From positions 558,001 through 622,000 of the forward strand of contig JADLZK010007665.1 in the NCBI GenBank assembly GCA_015847255.1: a stretch of 64,000 nt of DNA. The letters run 5' to 3'. The notes under the pieces were generated by a model. That model was not told the DNA's origin. It did no database searches and worked only from the letters and a program-made list of their open reading frames with translations. Position numbers and translations under genes: made by a program. Position 1 is the stretch's first letter. Each line of letters starts with the position of its first letter. Below are positions 24,157-34,400 of the stretch, piece by piece. This DNA comes from Hyparrhenia diplandra (Eukaryota; Streptophyta; Magnoliopsida; Poales; Poaceae).

Positions 24157-24782
24157 CTGTATTTGATCAGCAGACAAGAACATAGTTATAGGAAATATTC
24201 TTTTTTGTTTCTATTTTTACATAAGTAAATTGGACACTAACACAAAATAGGACCCCCTGATAAAATGAATACACACGTCATTAACTAAATAAACGAAATA
24301 AAGCGTTATCCATTTCTACTCATCCCTCATCCTACTGTTTTGGATGTTCAGATAGAACAAAAATAAAGAGTGTCTACCTCCCATAGGAATAACTGTGTCC
24401 ATGGTTTCATAGCATTAACGACTTCAGATGATAGGTTTACTTCTTTTGAAATAATTGTAGATATTATTTATTTGAGGAGTCAAACTTTTAAAATTATGCT
24501 AAACATATATACAAAAAATATTAAGATCAATGATATACAAAAACATACTAATATATATACTTTCATAATAAGATATTAGCATATACAAATTTTGGTATTA
24601 TCTAGCCAAACATAAAAAAAAAGGATCCTTAGAAAACGAGATGTGCAATTATTTGGAGATGGGAGAGTAGATAATTAACCCCAAAAAACTTGGACATATT
24701 TAGCAGATAATCTCAGGAGCAAAATTCTTTCAGATGATTATTACTAATTAGTAGTCAATTATCAGTAACTGCAAGTACAAAC

Positions 24783-24907
24783 CTCTCAGATGATCAAAAA
24801 CACTGCCTTGAGAGGTACTCATAAACCAGTGCCAAGTGATCTCCTTCCCAGCAGTAACCAACCAAAGAAACTAGATTCCTGTGATGCACCTTTGTCAAGC
24901 TCTTAAC
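24783..24907 (-). pseudogene. RLK exon: kinase, VHHRNLVSLVGYCWEGDHLALVYEY
   Basis: Acceptor TAG (24908-24910) and donor GT (24781-24782) frame a 125-nt exon encoding SLTKVHHRNLVSLVGYC and LALVYEY, typical of receptor kinases. After VYEY the frame slips. The expected serine/glycine turn followed by VFDHLR is recovered only in another frame, implying a one- or two-base loss near 24810. Confidence 0.8.
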
Positions 24908-25004
24908 CTATTTCACAAGGTACCAAACAATAGGAAGTTAAAAATATATAAAAAGTGGACTCCTAAATTTTCCATGTACTTTTTTATGACACTGAATACA
25001 ACAC

Positions 25005-25282
25005 CTCAGCAAGAAACTCATCCAGCCCATGTAGTGATGACTCAGATCGCATCTTAACAGCAACCTCAGTACCCCTTTCTAATTGGCCATAGTACACACG
25101 GCCAAAACCTCCATGTCCTATGAACCCTTCGAAATTATTAGTTATCTTCTCCAGCTCTTTGTATGTGAACTGTCGATTCTCACTATTTTGTAGGTTGCCC
25201 ACGTGGCCTTTTGCACTTCTAGGAGTGTTGTTCTCAGGTTCCGGATCTCTCGCAAGATCGTCATATGTAGATTCTGATGGCA
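25005..25282 (-). CDS. RLK exon: juxtamembrane and kinase glycine loop
   Basis: This exon begins after acceptor TAG at 25283-25285 and ends at donor GTGT (25001-25004). It encodes a juxtamembrane stretch (PSESTYDDLARDPEPENN), then QFTYKELEKITNNFEGFIG, the nucleotide-binding loop GHGGFGRVYYG and VAVKM with the invariant lysine. The frame is fully open across the exon. Confidence 0.88.
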
Positions 25283-25377
25283 CTAGTCTCAGACATATAT
25301 AACAGAATATCCAGATTTAGAGAAGTTCAATTATATCTGTATTCTTAATGCGGGTGACAAAACGAATAAGTACACAC

Positions 25378-25535
25378 CGTTGGGATGTATTTTCTTTCTC
25401 CAGATGAAATATCCAAGAACAAGTATAGCCACTACCAGCACAGATACCCCTATTGAGACAGCTTTGACAATTGTGTTTTTGCTTGATGGATTTGTTCTTT
25501 GAGCGCACAGAGCAGAAAGAACCTGACCATCATAG
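25378..25535 (-). CDS. RLK exon: transmembrane segment
   Basis: The exon lies between an acceptor TAG ahead of CTATGATGG and a donor GTGTGTA (25371-25377). It encodes CAQRTNPSSKNTIVKAV, a hydrophobic span VSIGVSVLVVAILVLGYFIW and the basic stop-transfer RRKK-like residues RKKIH. One membrane span between LRRs and kinase fits a single-pass receptor. Confidence 0.85.
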
Positions 25536-25674
25536 CTAAAAATGAAAAAAGAAAGGACAATTGGATCAGTTTTAAACCATCTTTGGTAAGTATTTTGCAC
25601 AAAAGAAAACTGCTTGAGAATCACATAAAACCGCTACAACAAATTTTGAAGCATGCCAAGAAGGAAGCGAAAAC

Positions 25675-25752
25675 CTGAAAACAAGTGGTCCTGTGGTATT
25701 TTTACAAAAAGATTCTGGAAGCGGGCCACTCAGATGATTGCCAGACAAATTT
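25675..25752 (-). CDS. RLK exon: last LRR
   Basis: A 78-nt exon (acceptor CAG 25753-25755, donor GT 25673-25674) encodes NLSGNHLSGPLPESFCKN, the final LRR and cap before the membrane segment. It is in phase with its neighbours. Confidence 0.82.
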
Positions 25753-25765
25753 CTGTAGAAAGTGA

Positions 25766-26465
25766 CAGTCAAATGGTACTGTCCCGAGACTAGAATAAAT
25801 TTGCAGCCAAATACATTTACTTACAGAACTTGAAGTGATTGCAAACTTGTTAGGAAATCAGGTATGGGGCCGTTTAAGTTGTTATAAGATAAATCCCTGA
25901 AATGTGTCATGTGTGTACAACTTATTAGGAATGTAAAAAAATCGTATAACCTTATTCCAATGAATTTCAAATATTCCAATGCTACATTCAATTTATAACA
26001 GAGTATGGTTATCATCAAAGAGGAATATATTTCAAAGACTGAGTACCAGTTAAGTTGAGGAAATTAAACATGTAGGCATATGGACAAGAAGTGTCATAAA
26101 ACAGCTTTCCTATAAGGGTGTCATCTATTCAATTGATAAGTAGATTTAGCCTAATTCATGCAACTAAAGGAAGCATGGTTGGAATATTTCAAAAATTCAT
26201 TGATGTGTGCATGGTCAAATTAACATTCTAAGCTTTGCATATAAATCTGTGTAGATTTGAAAATAAACCACTGGATATCTGAATACTTCCATATTATTGT
26301 AAATAGTAAATTTGGTGAAACAAAGAAGGTATTGTGAATATAACATCACTACCGGAAACTCAAATTTCACTTGTCGGTGTGAAACTGACAAAGAAATGCC
26401 ATTAACCGAAAAGGAAAGTAGGCAATCAATTTTCTGTCGGTACAAACACCGCCAGAGTGAGAGGG
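25766..26465. repeat. Tandem duplication unit A inside the RLK gene
   Basis: Starting at GACAGTCAAATGGTACTGTCCC, this 0.7-kb stretch is repeated at 26466-28697. It contains the LRR exon and flanking intron and ends in a CACTA-like terminus at 26347. Confidence 0.75.
25825..25896 (-). CDS. RLK exon: LRR (proximal duplicate)
   Basis: A standard 72-nt LRR exon encodes DLSYNNLNGPIPDFL followed by TSLQSLQVL. It has acceptor CAG (25897-25899) and donor GTAAGT. A near-identical copy lies at 26526-26600. Confidence 0.85.
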
Positions 26466-26475
26466 ACAGTCAATT
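26347..26475. mobile_element. CACTA-like terminus fragment in unit A
   Basis: The sequence starts CACTACCGGAAACTC and continues TTGTCGGTGTGAAACTGAC, reading like the end of a CACTA transposon cut short. The matching end is not seen. Confidence 0.35.
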
Positions 26476-26525
26476 GGTACTGTCCCCAGCCTAGAATAAA
26501 TTTGCAGCCAAATACATTTATTTAC

Positions 26526-26600
26526 AGAACCTGAACTGATGGCAAACTTGTTAGGAAATCAGGTATGGGGCCGTTTGAGTCATTATTATAAGATAAATCC
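26526..26600 (-). CDS. RLK exon: duplicated LRR (75 nt)
   Basis: A second copy of the 25825-25896 exon keeps its acceptor (TTTCAG) and donor (GTAAAT). It is one codon longer and reads DLSYNNDSNGPIPDFL then TSLPSVQVL. It starts and ends in the same phase, so splicing it in would add one LRR without breaking the frame. Whether it is used is unknown. Confidence 0.65.
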
Positions 26601-26980
26601 CTGAAATGTGTCGTGTGTACAACTTATTAGGAACTCCAAAAATCGTATAACCTTATTCTTCAAACAAAATAGGGGTATACCAGTGCATATCCCAAACTAT
26701 AACTGAATAACAAAATATGGTATAGGTATATCAAGATGTAGAGTATGATTTTGACATATCACCCAATATTGCGTCAAGTAATGTGGGGGTATAAAATGAA
26801 TCCATAGAGCAAAGTCGTGGCAAAATGGTGAGTATGTGGTGATCCTTCATCAATGAATTTTCAAATATTCTAATATGCGATTCAATTTATAGCAGAGTGT
26901 ATGATTATCATCAAAGAGGAATATATTTCAAAGACTGAGTACCAATTAAGTTGAGGAAATTATACATGTAGGCATACAGA

Positions 26981-28327
26981 CATGAGGTGCGGAAATCCTT
27001 TTTCGCGTTTCGTTATGCAGTAAAGGAAACCGACGGACGATGGGACAACCGCTTCGGTTTCTATTTTAGGAATAAATAAATCCCACCACTTTCCTTATTT
27101 GGTAAAGCATGTGCTTTTTTTCCTTTTTCTATTAATTCTCTTTCTTCTCGCTTTAAGTTATTTACGGTATTTTTTTATGATTTTTTTTTTTAGAGACATA
27201 AATCATTCAAGGACAGTGGTATAGGGATAGTAATGGGTGGGGAGATCAAATAAAAGCAACTTTTATAATAGTAATAAGTCATATATGTATAACTTATACG
27301 TATAACCTATACTTGTATAACTTTATAAAACAACAATAAGACCTAACTACAACTTGTTGTACTGTCTAACATATATGTATAAATTATATTATATAACTTA
27401 TAGAACATAACAGAAAGACCAAAACTATAATGTGTACTTGTGTAACATATACATATAACTTATAGTGTATAATTTATAGAACATAACAATAAGATCAAAC
27501 TATACAAACATGTGTTGTCTAACTTATACTTTTAACTTATAGTGTATAACTTATAGACAACATAACAATAAGACAAAACTAGGTGATGTAGTGTCTAACA
27601 TATAATTATAACTTATAGTGTATAACTTATAGAACATAACAATAAGACCAAACTATAATATGTATTATTTAACTTATATGTATAATTTATAGAACATAAC
27701 AATAAGACCAAACTAGAAGATGTATTGTTTAACTTATATTGTATAACTTATAGAACATAACAGAAATATCAAACTACAAGATGTATTGTCTAACATATAG
27801 TATAACTTATAGTGTATAACTTATACAACATAACAATAAAAACAAAACTACAAGATGTATTGTCTAACGTATACTTATAACTTATAGTGTATAACTTATA
27901 AATCATATGAGAAAGACCAAAACTACAAAATGTATTGTCTAGCATATATGTATAACTTATAGTGTGCAACTTGTGTTATATTTCATAAGTTAATATACAT
28001 AAATTGCTATTAGAAAAAAATTAAAAAACAAATTTCAAACATATTCGAAAGTGGGATCTAGTTTTGTTCATTTCAGTCCACGTAGAACACACCGGTGCAG
28101 ACGGAATTAAAAATGGATACACCATTCAAGAGTTATAGCAGTTTTAAAAAATGTTTTTGCTTTTTTTCGCTCATGTCATCACCGATATCAGCACATGCTC
28201 TGAGGTTTCTAAAAAATGATAAAAGTGGGAATGCATCCTTTCCTAGATAGGAAAGTTTGCTTGGTCCAATCGTCCTCGCGTTAAGGTTCCTCATGAACGT
28301 TTCGATTTTAGCCATCCCCATGAGGTG
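26981..28327. mobile_element. Mutator-like (MULE) non-autonomous insertion with 9-bp TSD
   Basis: The 9-bp direct repeat CATGAGGTG flanks the insertion exactly (26981-26989 and 28319-28327), and unit A of the duplication shows the uninterrupted site. A 9-bp duplication is the hallmark of Mutator-like elements. The ends (26990- and -28318) share imperfect inverted similarity over roughly 120 bp, for example GGACGATGGGAC versus GGACGATTGGAC and a shared GCATGTGCT. The interior has no transposase; it is largely a minisatellite. Confidence 0.65.
27284..27985. repeat. AT-rich minisatellite inside the MULE-like insertion
   Basis: Roughly nine imperfect copies of a unit of about 75-95 bp carry TATAACTTATAGTGTATAAC, then ACATAACAATAAGACC, then GATGTATTGTCTAAC. 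Unit length and order drift along the array. Confidence 0.8.
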
Positions 28328-28577
28328 TCAGAAAGAAGCTTACCTATAAGGGTCTCATCTATTCAATTGATAAGTAAATTTAGCTTATTCGTGCACCTAA
28401 AAGGAAGCATGATTGGAATATTTGAAAATCCATTGATGTGTTGATGGTCAAATACTAAGGTTTGCATATAAATCTGTGTAGATTTGAAATTAAACCACTG
28501 AATATGTGAATTCTTTGATATTATTGTCAATATTAAATTTGGTGAAACACAGAAGGTATATATTGTGAATATAACAT

Positions 28578-29010
28578 CACTACTGGAAACTCATAATTTC
28601 CCTTGTCGGTGTGAAACTGACAGAGAAATGCCAATAACCAAAAGGGAAATTAGGCAAGCAATTTTCTGTGAGTACAAACACGGCTAGGAATAGAGGGACA
28701 GAAATATAGAATTTTTTTCTGTTGGTGCACCAATTTCTTCGTCGGTGCGCCCATCTTTTTGTCGATGTGTCGGGTATATATAGGAAAATGGTTAGTCGTC
28801 AGGTCTAAAATTTTAACTCTGTCGTCCAAAGTTGATAGGAAAATGAGACGTACCAACAGGGAATTATTTTTTCCTATCGACAACCTACCGCCAAAAACCC
28901 GATAGGAAAATTGTTGGTTTTTCCTGACGACGATCTACCGCCAAAAATGGTAAATTATTATGTTGGTTTGAGACGTACCAACAGGGAATTATTATTCTAA
29001 AAGGTTGGGT
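28578..29010. mobile_element. CACTA-like terminus fragment in unit B
   Basis: It starts CACTACTGGAAACTC and extends further than in unit A. It has repeated short motifs such as CGATAGGAAAA and its inverse TTTTCCTATCG, and two copies of GAGACGTACCAACAGGGAAT, as in subterminal repeat arrays. No right-hand terminus or target duplication is evident. Confidence 0.35.
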
Positions 29011-29529
29011 ACACCCTTCTAAGCGAAGTTTGTTTTTCTCAAGAATCAAGATGGGCAAAGCACCCTACTGGTTAATTTCTTTTGTAAAATCGTTACCTTG
29101 TACCTTCTGTTTCTGTGAGTTCTCTAGGCAAAGTTAAGAGGACATCTCTGTAGTGATCCGTATAGTCGAGTTTTTTTTCCCTTTTTAGTGCTACATGAAC
29201 CTGGAAGCTTAAAGCTTAGAGTGTGACTTATTTAAGTAGAATTGAGAATTAAATAAAATTTGAAAAAGTAGACAGTAGATTCATCGGGGAAAAAACTTAA
29301 GACCAATACAATATATTCTCAAAAGGTGCAGGCTGAAGAGACGAACTTATACATAATAAGCGTCTGGCCAGTTGCAATCCCAAATATACTGTTTGGTTCT
29401 CTATCTTTGAGTGACTTTAATCACTAGTGTTGTTAAAGTTTGTAAAATTACTATAAGCCAACAAGAAACCGTATCAATTGAAACAAAATAGTTTAGTATA
29501 GCCAGTGAAGCCCTGTTTCTAGCACTCAC

Positions 29530-29601
29530 AAAGTTCTGAGTGCCGTGAGCAATGTAAAATTGTGAGATATTTCACCACTCAAGTTGCTGTTGGAGAGATC
29601 C
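29530..29601 (-). CDS. RLK exon: LRR
   Basis: A 72-nt exon with acceptor CAG (29602-29604) and donor GTGAGTGC encodes DLSNSNLSGEISHNF followed by TLLTALRTL. It is in phase with the exons before and after it. The intron following it, about 29529 to 26600, has been expanded by the duplications and insertions described separately. Confidence 0.85.
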
Positions 29602-29748
29602 CTGTAGCAAATATATATAATTTTCAAGTCAATCAGCACAAGTAATAAAAATCATAAACATAAGAATCGCACAAGAATCATGATGCAATATATTCCAAAC
29701 AATGTTTACAAATACTTCTTTTAGCATATAATGTTTATAAATACTCAC

Positions 29749-29887
29749 AGTGCTGTTATCCTAGAAAGGTTAAGGTCAGGTAATCTTGTACATGTCAGGC
29801 CGTTCCATAATGTATCTGGCAAACATGGATCTCCCGTCCATTTTCTCTTGACTACATACTTGCGTTTAATACTCATAATAGCATCAA
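29749..29887 (-). CDS. RLK exon: GDPC linker and first LRR start
   Basis: Acceptor TAG follows CCATGC; the donor is GTGAGTAT (29741-29748). It encodes DAIMSIKRKYVVKRKW, TGDPCLPDTLWNGLTC and LNLSRITAL, the conserved link between malectin-like domain and LRRs in LRR-I receptors. The split codon with the malectin exon restores an open frame. Confidence 0.85.
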
Positions 29888-30139
29888 CTAGCATGGCACA
29901 AATAATGAATGTGATGATCCAGGTCATGACACATGATTGTAAGTAAACTAGGGGCGTTAATTTTTTGACACAGCCAGTAGTAGTTGAAGAATATTTTGTG
30001 GTTCAAAAAAGGACTTGTATTGCTGCATATGTAGATGGGTAGTGGTAGGTAACTAGAAAATTGAATCGACTTACAATTTAGAACAGATGCGAGGGAGTAT
30101 TATTATATCAGGAGGAGAGGGAACCGATCGAGAACTCAC

Positions 30140-30565
30140 AATCATCAGGCATTGTTGGTGGAGCTGGAACATCATCCATGTCGATCAAAGTGTATATCTC
30201 AAGTGCATTGAGCATCGGTGGACGCCCGGCGGAGGCTGCAGTGCCGACAAGAGTAATGTTGTGCCTGCCGTCGGGGGCACTATACCACTCAGGGCTGTAC
30301 ACACAGGAATCTGCACGATATCGTGTTGTTGTCAAAGTCGGCGAAGTGCAGAAATGCCATGAACCGGTCCGTGTTCCTGTAATCTTGTCCTGCAATGACG
30401 GTGAGCGACATGCTATTGTTGCCGGCCGGTTCTACGGCTGTCTGGAGAATGGGCGAGGGCACGTCGAAGCTGGGGTCTGGCTGGATGTAAAGCTGCGTCG
30501 ACATGTTTCTCCACTGTGGGCCGCTCTTCCCATACCAGAATCGGTCGTGGGTATCACTCGGATGC
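30140..30565 (-). pseudogene. RLK exon: second half of malectin-like domain
   Basis: After acceptor TGCAG the exon reads HPSDTHDRFWYGKSGPQW, then QTAVEPAGNNSMSLTV and FLHFADFDNNT. After a frame shift near 30310-30330 it resumes as VYSPEWYSAPDGRHNITL and PPMLNALEIYTLI, ending at donor GTGAGT (30134-30139). About a dozen residues normally found between the two parts are missing, so a deletion as well as a shift is likely. The domain would lie outside the cell and may bind carbohydrate or a partner protein (family knowledge). Confidence 0.8.
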
Positions 30566-30666
30566 CTGCATGGATTCAATTTCAGAACGTTATGCTGATT
30601 TTTAGGCAGCTATAAAAAAAATACAAAATCTTGTGAAACAATATTGTATCAAGAACTAATAATAAG

Positions 30667-31150
30667 CACTACAGGAGACGGCACCTTTGCCGTAAAGTGC
30701 GGGGACGCACTCGGCAAATGCTGTGCTGCACTCGGTGAAGGCTTCTCCGAGTGCGGCACTCGGCATTTCCGCACTCGGCGAAGATTGACTCGGCGAAGCC
30801 ACCTTCGCCGAGTGCCAAACTAATGCACGGTCGGGCGAAGGGTTCGCCGAGTGCGCGGCTAGCACTCGGCCGAACCCGACGTCGACCGCGTTACAATGGG
30901 CGGGCCTTTGCCGAGTGCCAAGCGTCGGCACTCGGCAAAGATTTGAATATTTTAAATCTTTGCCGAGTGCGGACTGGGGCACTCGGCAAAGTCTTTATTT
31001 TACAAAAAAAATAGACTTTGCGAGTGCTCGAAGGTGGCACTCGGCAAAGTTATGGTCATTTTGCCGAGTGCCACCTTTGGCACTCGGCAAATCTGCCATT
31101 TGTTCCCAGGTTACCCAGCTTTTGCCGAGTGCGGCACTTTCGGCAAAGCT
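30667..31150. repeat. Left TIR and subterminal repeats of the CACTA element
   Basis: More than a dozen copies of GCCGAGTG or CACTCGGC in alternating orientation follow the CACTACAG terminus. Spacings of about 15-40 bp fit an array of transposase or TNPA-like protein binding sites. Confidence 0.88.
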
Positions 31151-31324
31151 GGGAATTTTTTTTTTGCTGTTTCTATTTATTTTTAGCCTCCATCGACACA
31201 TACATATACCATAAGGATTCATATATATATCATAGACCACATATTTCACCAATTCACATATATAATTCACAAATGCACATATATAATCCACAATTATCAC
31301 AAATTCACACATATAGTCCAACAT

Positions 31325-31415
31325 CGAAACGAAAGCGCAACATGTCCAACATCCGAGCGAAATTAAACATGTCCAACATCCAAACAAAGCGTAACATGTC
31401 CAACATCCAAACCAC
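31325..31415. repeat. Short tandem repeat ACATGTCCAACATCC
   Basis: Three to four copies of ACATGTCCAACATCC with 9-16-nt spacers lie between the CACTA left end and the second ORF. Confidence 0.7.
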
Positions 31416-31444
31416 ATCCATCGGATACCATCACCACGACCACC

Positions 31445-33798
31445 TCAACCCTGGCGGCCCCGAACCGTGGCCTCCCCGGTGCGAAGAGCCGTCACCTTGC
31501 CCCGGATACCACGCACCGTGCTGCGGCGCCGATCGAACGACCACCCGTGGTGTGGAGGCGCGTGTGGAAGCCCAGTGTGGCCGCCGCTTTGGCGAGGAGG
31601 AGGAACGCCACCGCCACGTGTCTTCGCGCGCACGGGCCGACGGATAGGCCGGATGGGGTGGAGAAGGGCCCTGGAGGAGTCGGGTTCAACCCGCCGATCG
31701 TGGCTGCACAAGTGTGAGGCGATCTCATTAGTACCCGCAGTGAGCCGCACATGCCAAATAAATGAACAACAACATATACTCACCGGAGTCGCTCGGGAGG
31801 AGGAGGAACGAAGCGGGGTGGGTGGAACAAATGAGGAGGCAACGGAGGCGTGGTCACACCCGGATCCGCAGCCCCGAAGTAGCTCGCGACGTCCCGCACC
31901 GGGCTGGCGACCGAAAGTGCCGCGTGAGTGCCTCTAACTCCCGCCGATGGGCCTCGCTCGGGCCGCCCGCCGGCCACAAACTCTGCGCCTGGGCCGCCGC
32001 CTCGCCTCGGCCGCCATCGGGCTCGCAATATTACAACCGTAACATTGAAACAATGCATAGGTAGCGAAAATGTGTAAAACCAAAGTGAACGGCCGATGAA
32101 ACCGGTTACCCGTGATCGCTCGCATGGAGCCGGGACCGCCGAGGTGCTATGGGGATGTCGGTGGAGGTCGTGCTCTTGAGCGAATCACCCTCACCGCCAA
32201 CAGGACGGGTCGATCGGTTGTTGGCCATCCGTGAACCGGCCGTGCCGCCCTCCTCCCAACCTCATCACCGTGGGTGTGTCCGGGGCGGTGGCTGGATCGA
32301 AGTCCTCCCCATAGCGCCGCTTACGCCTCGGCGTCATGGGTAAGCTTGGGGTAGACGCCGGCGTTGGTGTACGCCTCTCGGCCCCTTCGCCGGGTCAGAC
32401 GTTGGCGGGCCGGGCCGCCCGCCGCCGCGGAGTCAAGGCCCACCCCGTACTCTGAGCTCCCCGGTTGTCATGCGCGGCCGATGCGAGGAGAACACACGAG
32501 ATGGTTAGAGGTGAAGAGATTTGAGCGCTTGAATAAAAATATCAACACAATCGTACCCATCTATCCATATACACCGGGAGGTTCACGCCGCCTTTGGTGG
32601 TGTGGAGCGCCTTGCATCTCCAGCGACACCTCCGACGGAGTCTCTTGTACTGCACGCGTCGCCCAAGAGCCACTTGTCCACAATGGCCTCCCCCCAGATC
32701 CATGTACTTGCCGCACCGGCCCCGGACACATCCGCATGACATAGTAGAGGATTAATGGAAGTCCGCTTATTTTTTTATTGAAGAAATCTGAATAAATGTG
32801 TTCTACAAACCCGGAGGTACTGCTCCCCCGGTGAGGTCGGTCTCTCTCTAGAGCATCATCTCCCTTGCTTCGTTCTTCTTCACCACCTTGCCAAGCACGT
32901 CGGCGTTGTAGGAGGTGATGCAAAGGAACACGCGTCTCGTGGTACAGTCCTTGAGTCGTTCTCGATGCACACGCCCCGCACTCTAGCGGCCTCCTCCTCC
33001 TTCCCGCCTCGCAGACGTGAAGTAGTTCCGCATACGAAAACATGTATCATTCAGTTATTTAAGAAACATAGTATTCAAACGACGTGAAGTAATCTCGCAT
33101 ACACACTCACCCAAAAGTCCGTCTTGATCTTCCCGGCAAGTCCGCCTCGGTCCACGCGCGCAAGAACTGGTCCCACGTCCAGCAACCTCCCTCTGTTGTT
33201 CGAGGTTCACACGGGCCGGGGTAGTTCTCTCTAATCACAGGCTCACGGATGCCATTGATATGGGCGCTGCCCCCTCCGCTTACAATCTTCCGATTCATCG
33301 CGACGAGGCATTAAGACAAATTGTTAGTTTGAAGTTCGATTTTCAACATGTCATATGAAGAAGTAGTGAAAATATCAATGGCTACTTACTTTTCACCATT
33401 GGGTCGAATCACGGGGCGGCGGTGAAAAGGATCGCCCCCGTGGGAGGTTCGAGGAACCGCTATTTGGTAGACCTTGGTGGTACCCGAGGAGGACGTGGGG
33501 ACAGTGTCTCTTCGGCACCGGAGTCGAAGTCGGGGCGGTGTGTGGCCCGACGAGGGCTGGCCCGACGACGCCCCGCTGGTCCGACGCCGGGCCCCGGGCC
33601 GGTCCGACGACGACACAAAGTCAAGCCTCCCTCGGGACGGACGACGCCGGCCGCGCCGGCGACCTCCTGCACCGCCGAGGGGCTGCTCGTCGGCCTCCTC
33701 CTCCTCGTCGGCCTCCTCCCGTCGGCGTGGGCGGAGGGGGTGGGGGTCTCGTAGAGGGACTGGATCCCCTGCCGACGTTGCCGCCTTCCGCCTGGCAT
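31445..33798 (-). pseudogene. CACTA second ORF (Transposase_24/TNPA-like), decayed
   Basis: The likely start is the methionine at 33798 (MPGGRRQRRQGIQSLYETPT). An acidic, repetitive N-part (EEADEEEEADEQ) follows, then VPRTSHGGDPFHRRPVIRP in another frame. Next come IREPVIRENYPGP and WTWDQFLRAWTE (33107-33298), then a region with GGVNLPVYMDRW near 32600 and further frames down to 31445. This order matches the second protein of grass CACTA elements, which is thought to bind subterminal repeats and assist transposition. Several frame changes and possible introns prevent a clean model. Confidence 0.6.
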
Positions 33799-33864
33799 TT
33801 TGTCGAGTCCCCGCAAAGACAAATAGTAAACCAATTAGTATTGCAAAATGAATGAAATATAATT

Positions 33865-34390
33865 GAAAGGTTGAAGGGTCGAGATGGGGACTAGAGGGGG
33901 GGATGAACGATATCAAGCATATATGAGTGGGAGGGCTCTCAAGCACTCACAAGCATGGACACAAAGTCCCCAAGGTGCTAAGCACCAGCCAAGGCCCGGC
34001 CACACCCTCTATTTATAGCCCCAAGCCAAAACTAGCCGTTGGGGTTCGAATCGATTAGCGGTTTAGCGTTGGATCGACGCTACGACCCGACGCGACCGTC
34101 CGGCGTCCGGTCGCCTGCGTCGGTCACTACCGACAAGGCATCGGGCCCATAGCTAACGGTAACTTCGGCGCCCGGCCATTGCCCGGCCGAGCACCGAGCC
34201 ATCCGTCCTCGCGTCCGGTCAAAACCGCCTGCGAGGGCTCTCGCCGCGACGACCGATCACGGAAGCGCCCGGCCGCGCGCGTCCGGCCGCTGCACCGAAG
34301 CGCCCCGGCCGAAGGCCCGGCCGACGTTTTCCAAATAAAACTTCAATCGAAACACCGACGCCTTCTCTTCGACATGCTACCCATCAAGCT
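33865..34390 (-). mobile_element. Copia-like LTR fragment nested in the CACTA element
   Basis: On the minus strand a GC-rich stretch full of GTCCGG/CCGGAC motifs leads to a clear TATA box CTATAAATAG (34009-34018). A run TCATCCCCCCCTCTAGTC then comes near the other end (about 33880-33905), a signature I associate with the LTR ends of grass Copia elements. It separates the TNPD C-terminus from the second ORF. The boundaries and target duplication are not resolved. Confidence 0.45.
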
Positions 34391-34400
34391 CATTGAGAAC

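Larger units (their letters stand above)
26466..28697. repeat. Tandem duplication unit B, with two extra segments
   Basis: It matches unit A in order: LRR exon, the CAATGAATTT intron block, AAGAGGAATATATTTCAAAG, then the TATTCAATTGATAAGTA block and a CACTA-like end at 28578. It differs by about 195 extra bases at 26658-26850 and by a 1.3-kb Mutator-like insertion at 26990-28318. Confidence 0.75.
24055..30565 (-). pseudogene. Malectin-like LRR receptor kinase (LRR-I type), partial
   Basis: Nine minus-strand exons with GT/AG borders encode, in order, the second half of a malectin-like domain, a GDPC-containing linker, LRRs, one transmembrane segment and the N-lobe of a protein kinase. This is the architecture of plant LRR-I receptor kinases, plasma-membrane receptors mostly linked to defence or development. 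The 3' part is separated by the retrotransposon array, which begins 33 bp into the intron after 24088. The 5' part (signal peptide and first malectin half) is not seen before the CACTA element at 30667. Frame breaks occur in the malectin exon (about 30300-30330) and in a kinase exon (about 24810). With introns of tens of kilobases it is probably non-functional, although sequence errors could explain the frame breaks. Confidence 0.85.

Noticed and set aside
27284..27985. Repeat-spacer pattern that superficially resembles a CRISPR array
   Set aside because: Units are AT-rich, variable in length and imperfect, the spacers are also repeated, and the context is a plant nuclear intron.
31467..31937. 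Plus-strand frames of 100-160 codons in the CACTA interior (also 33422-33855)
   Set aside because: They are antisense to the second ORF, GC-rich and without domains.
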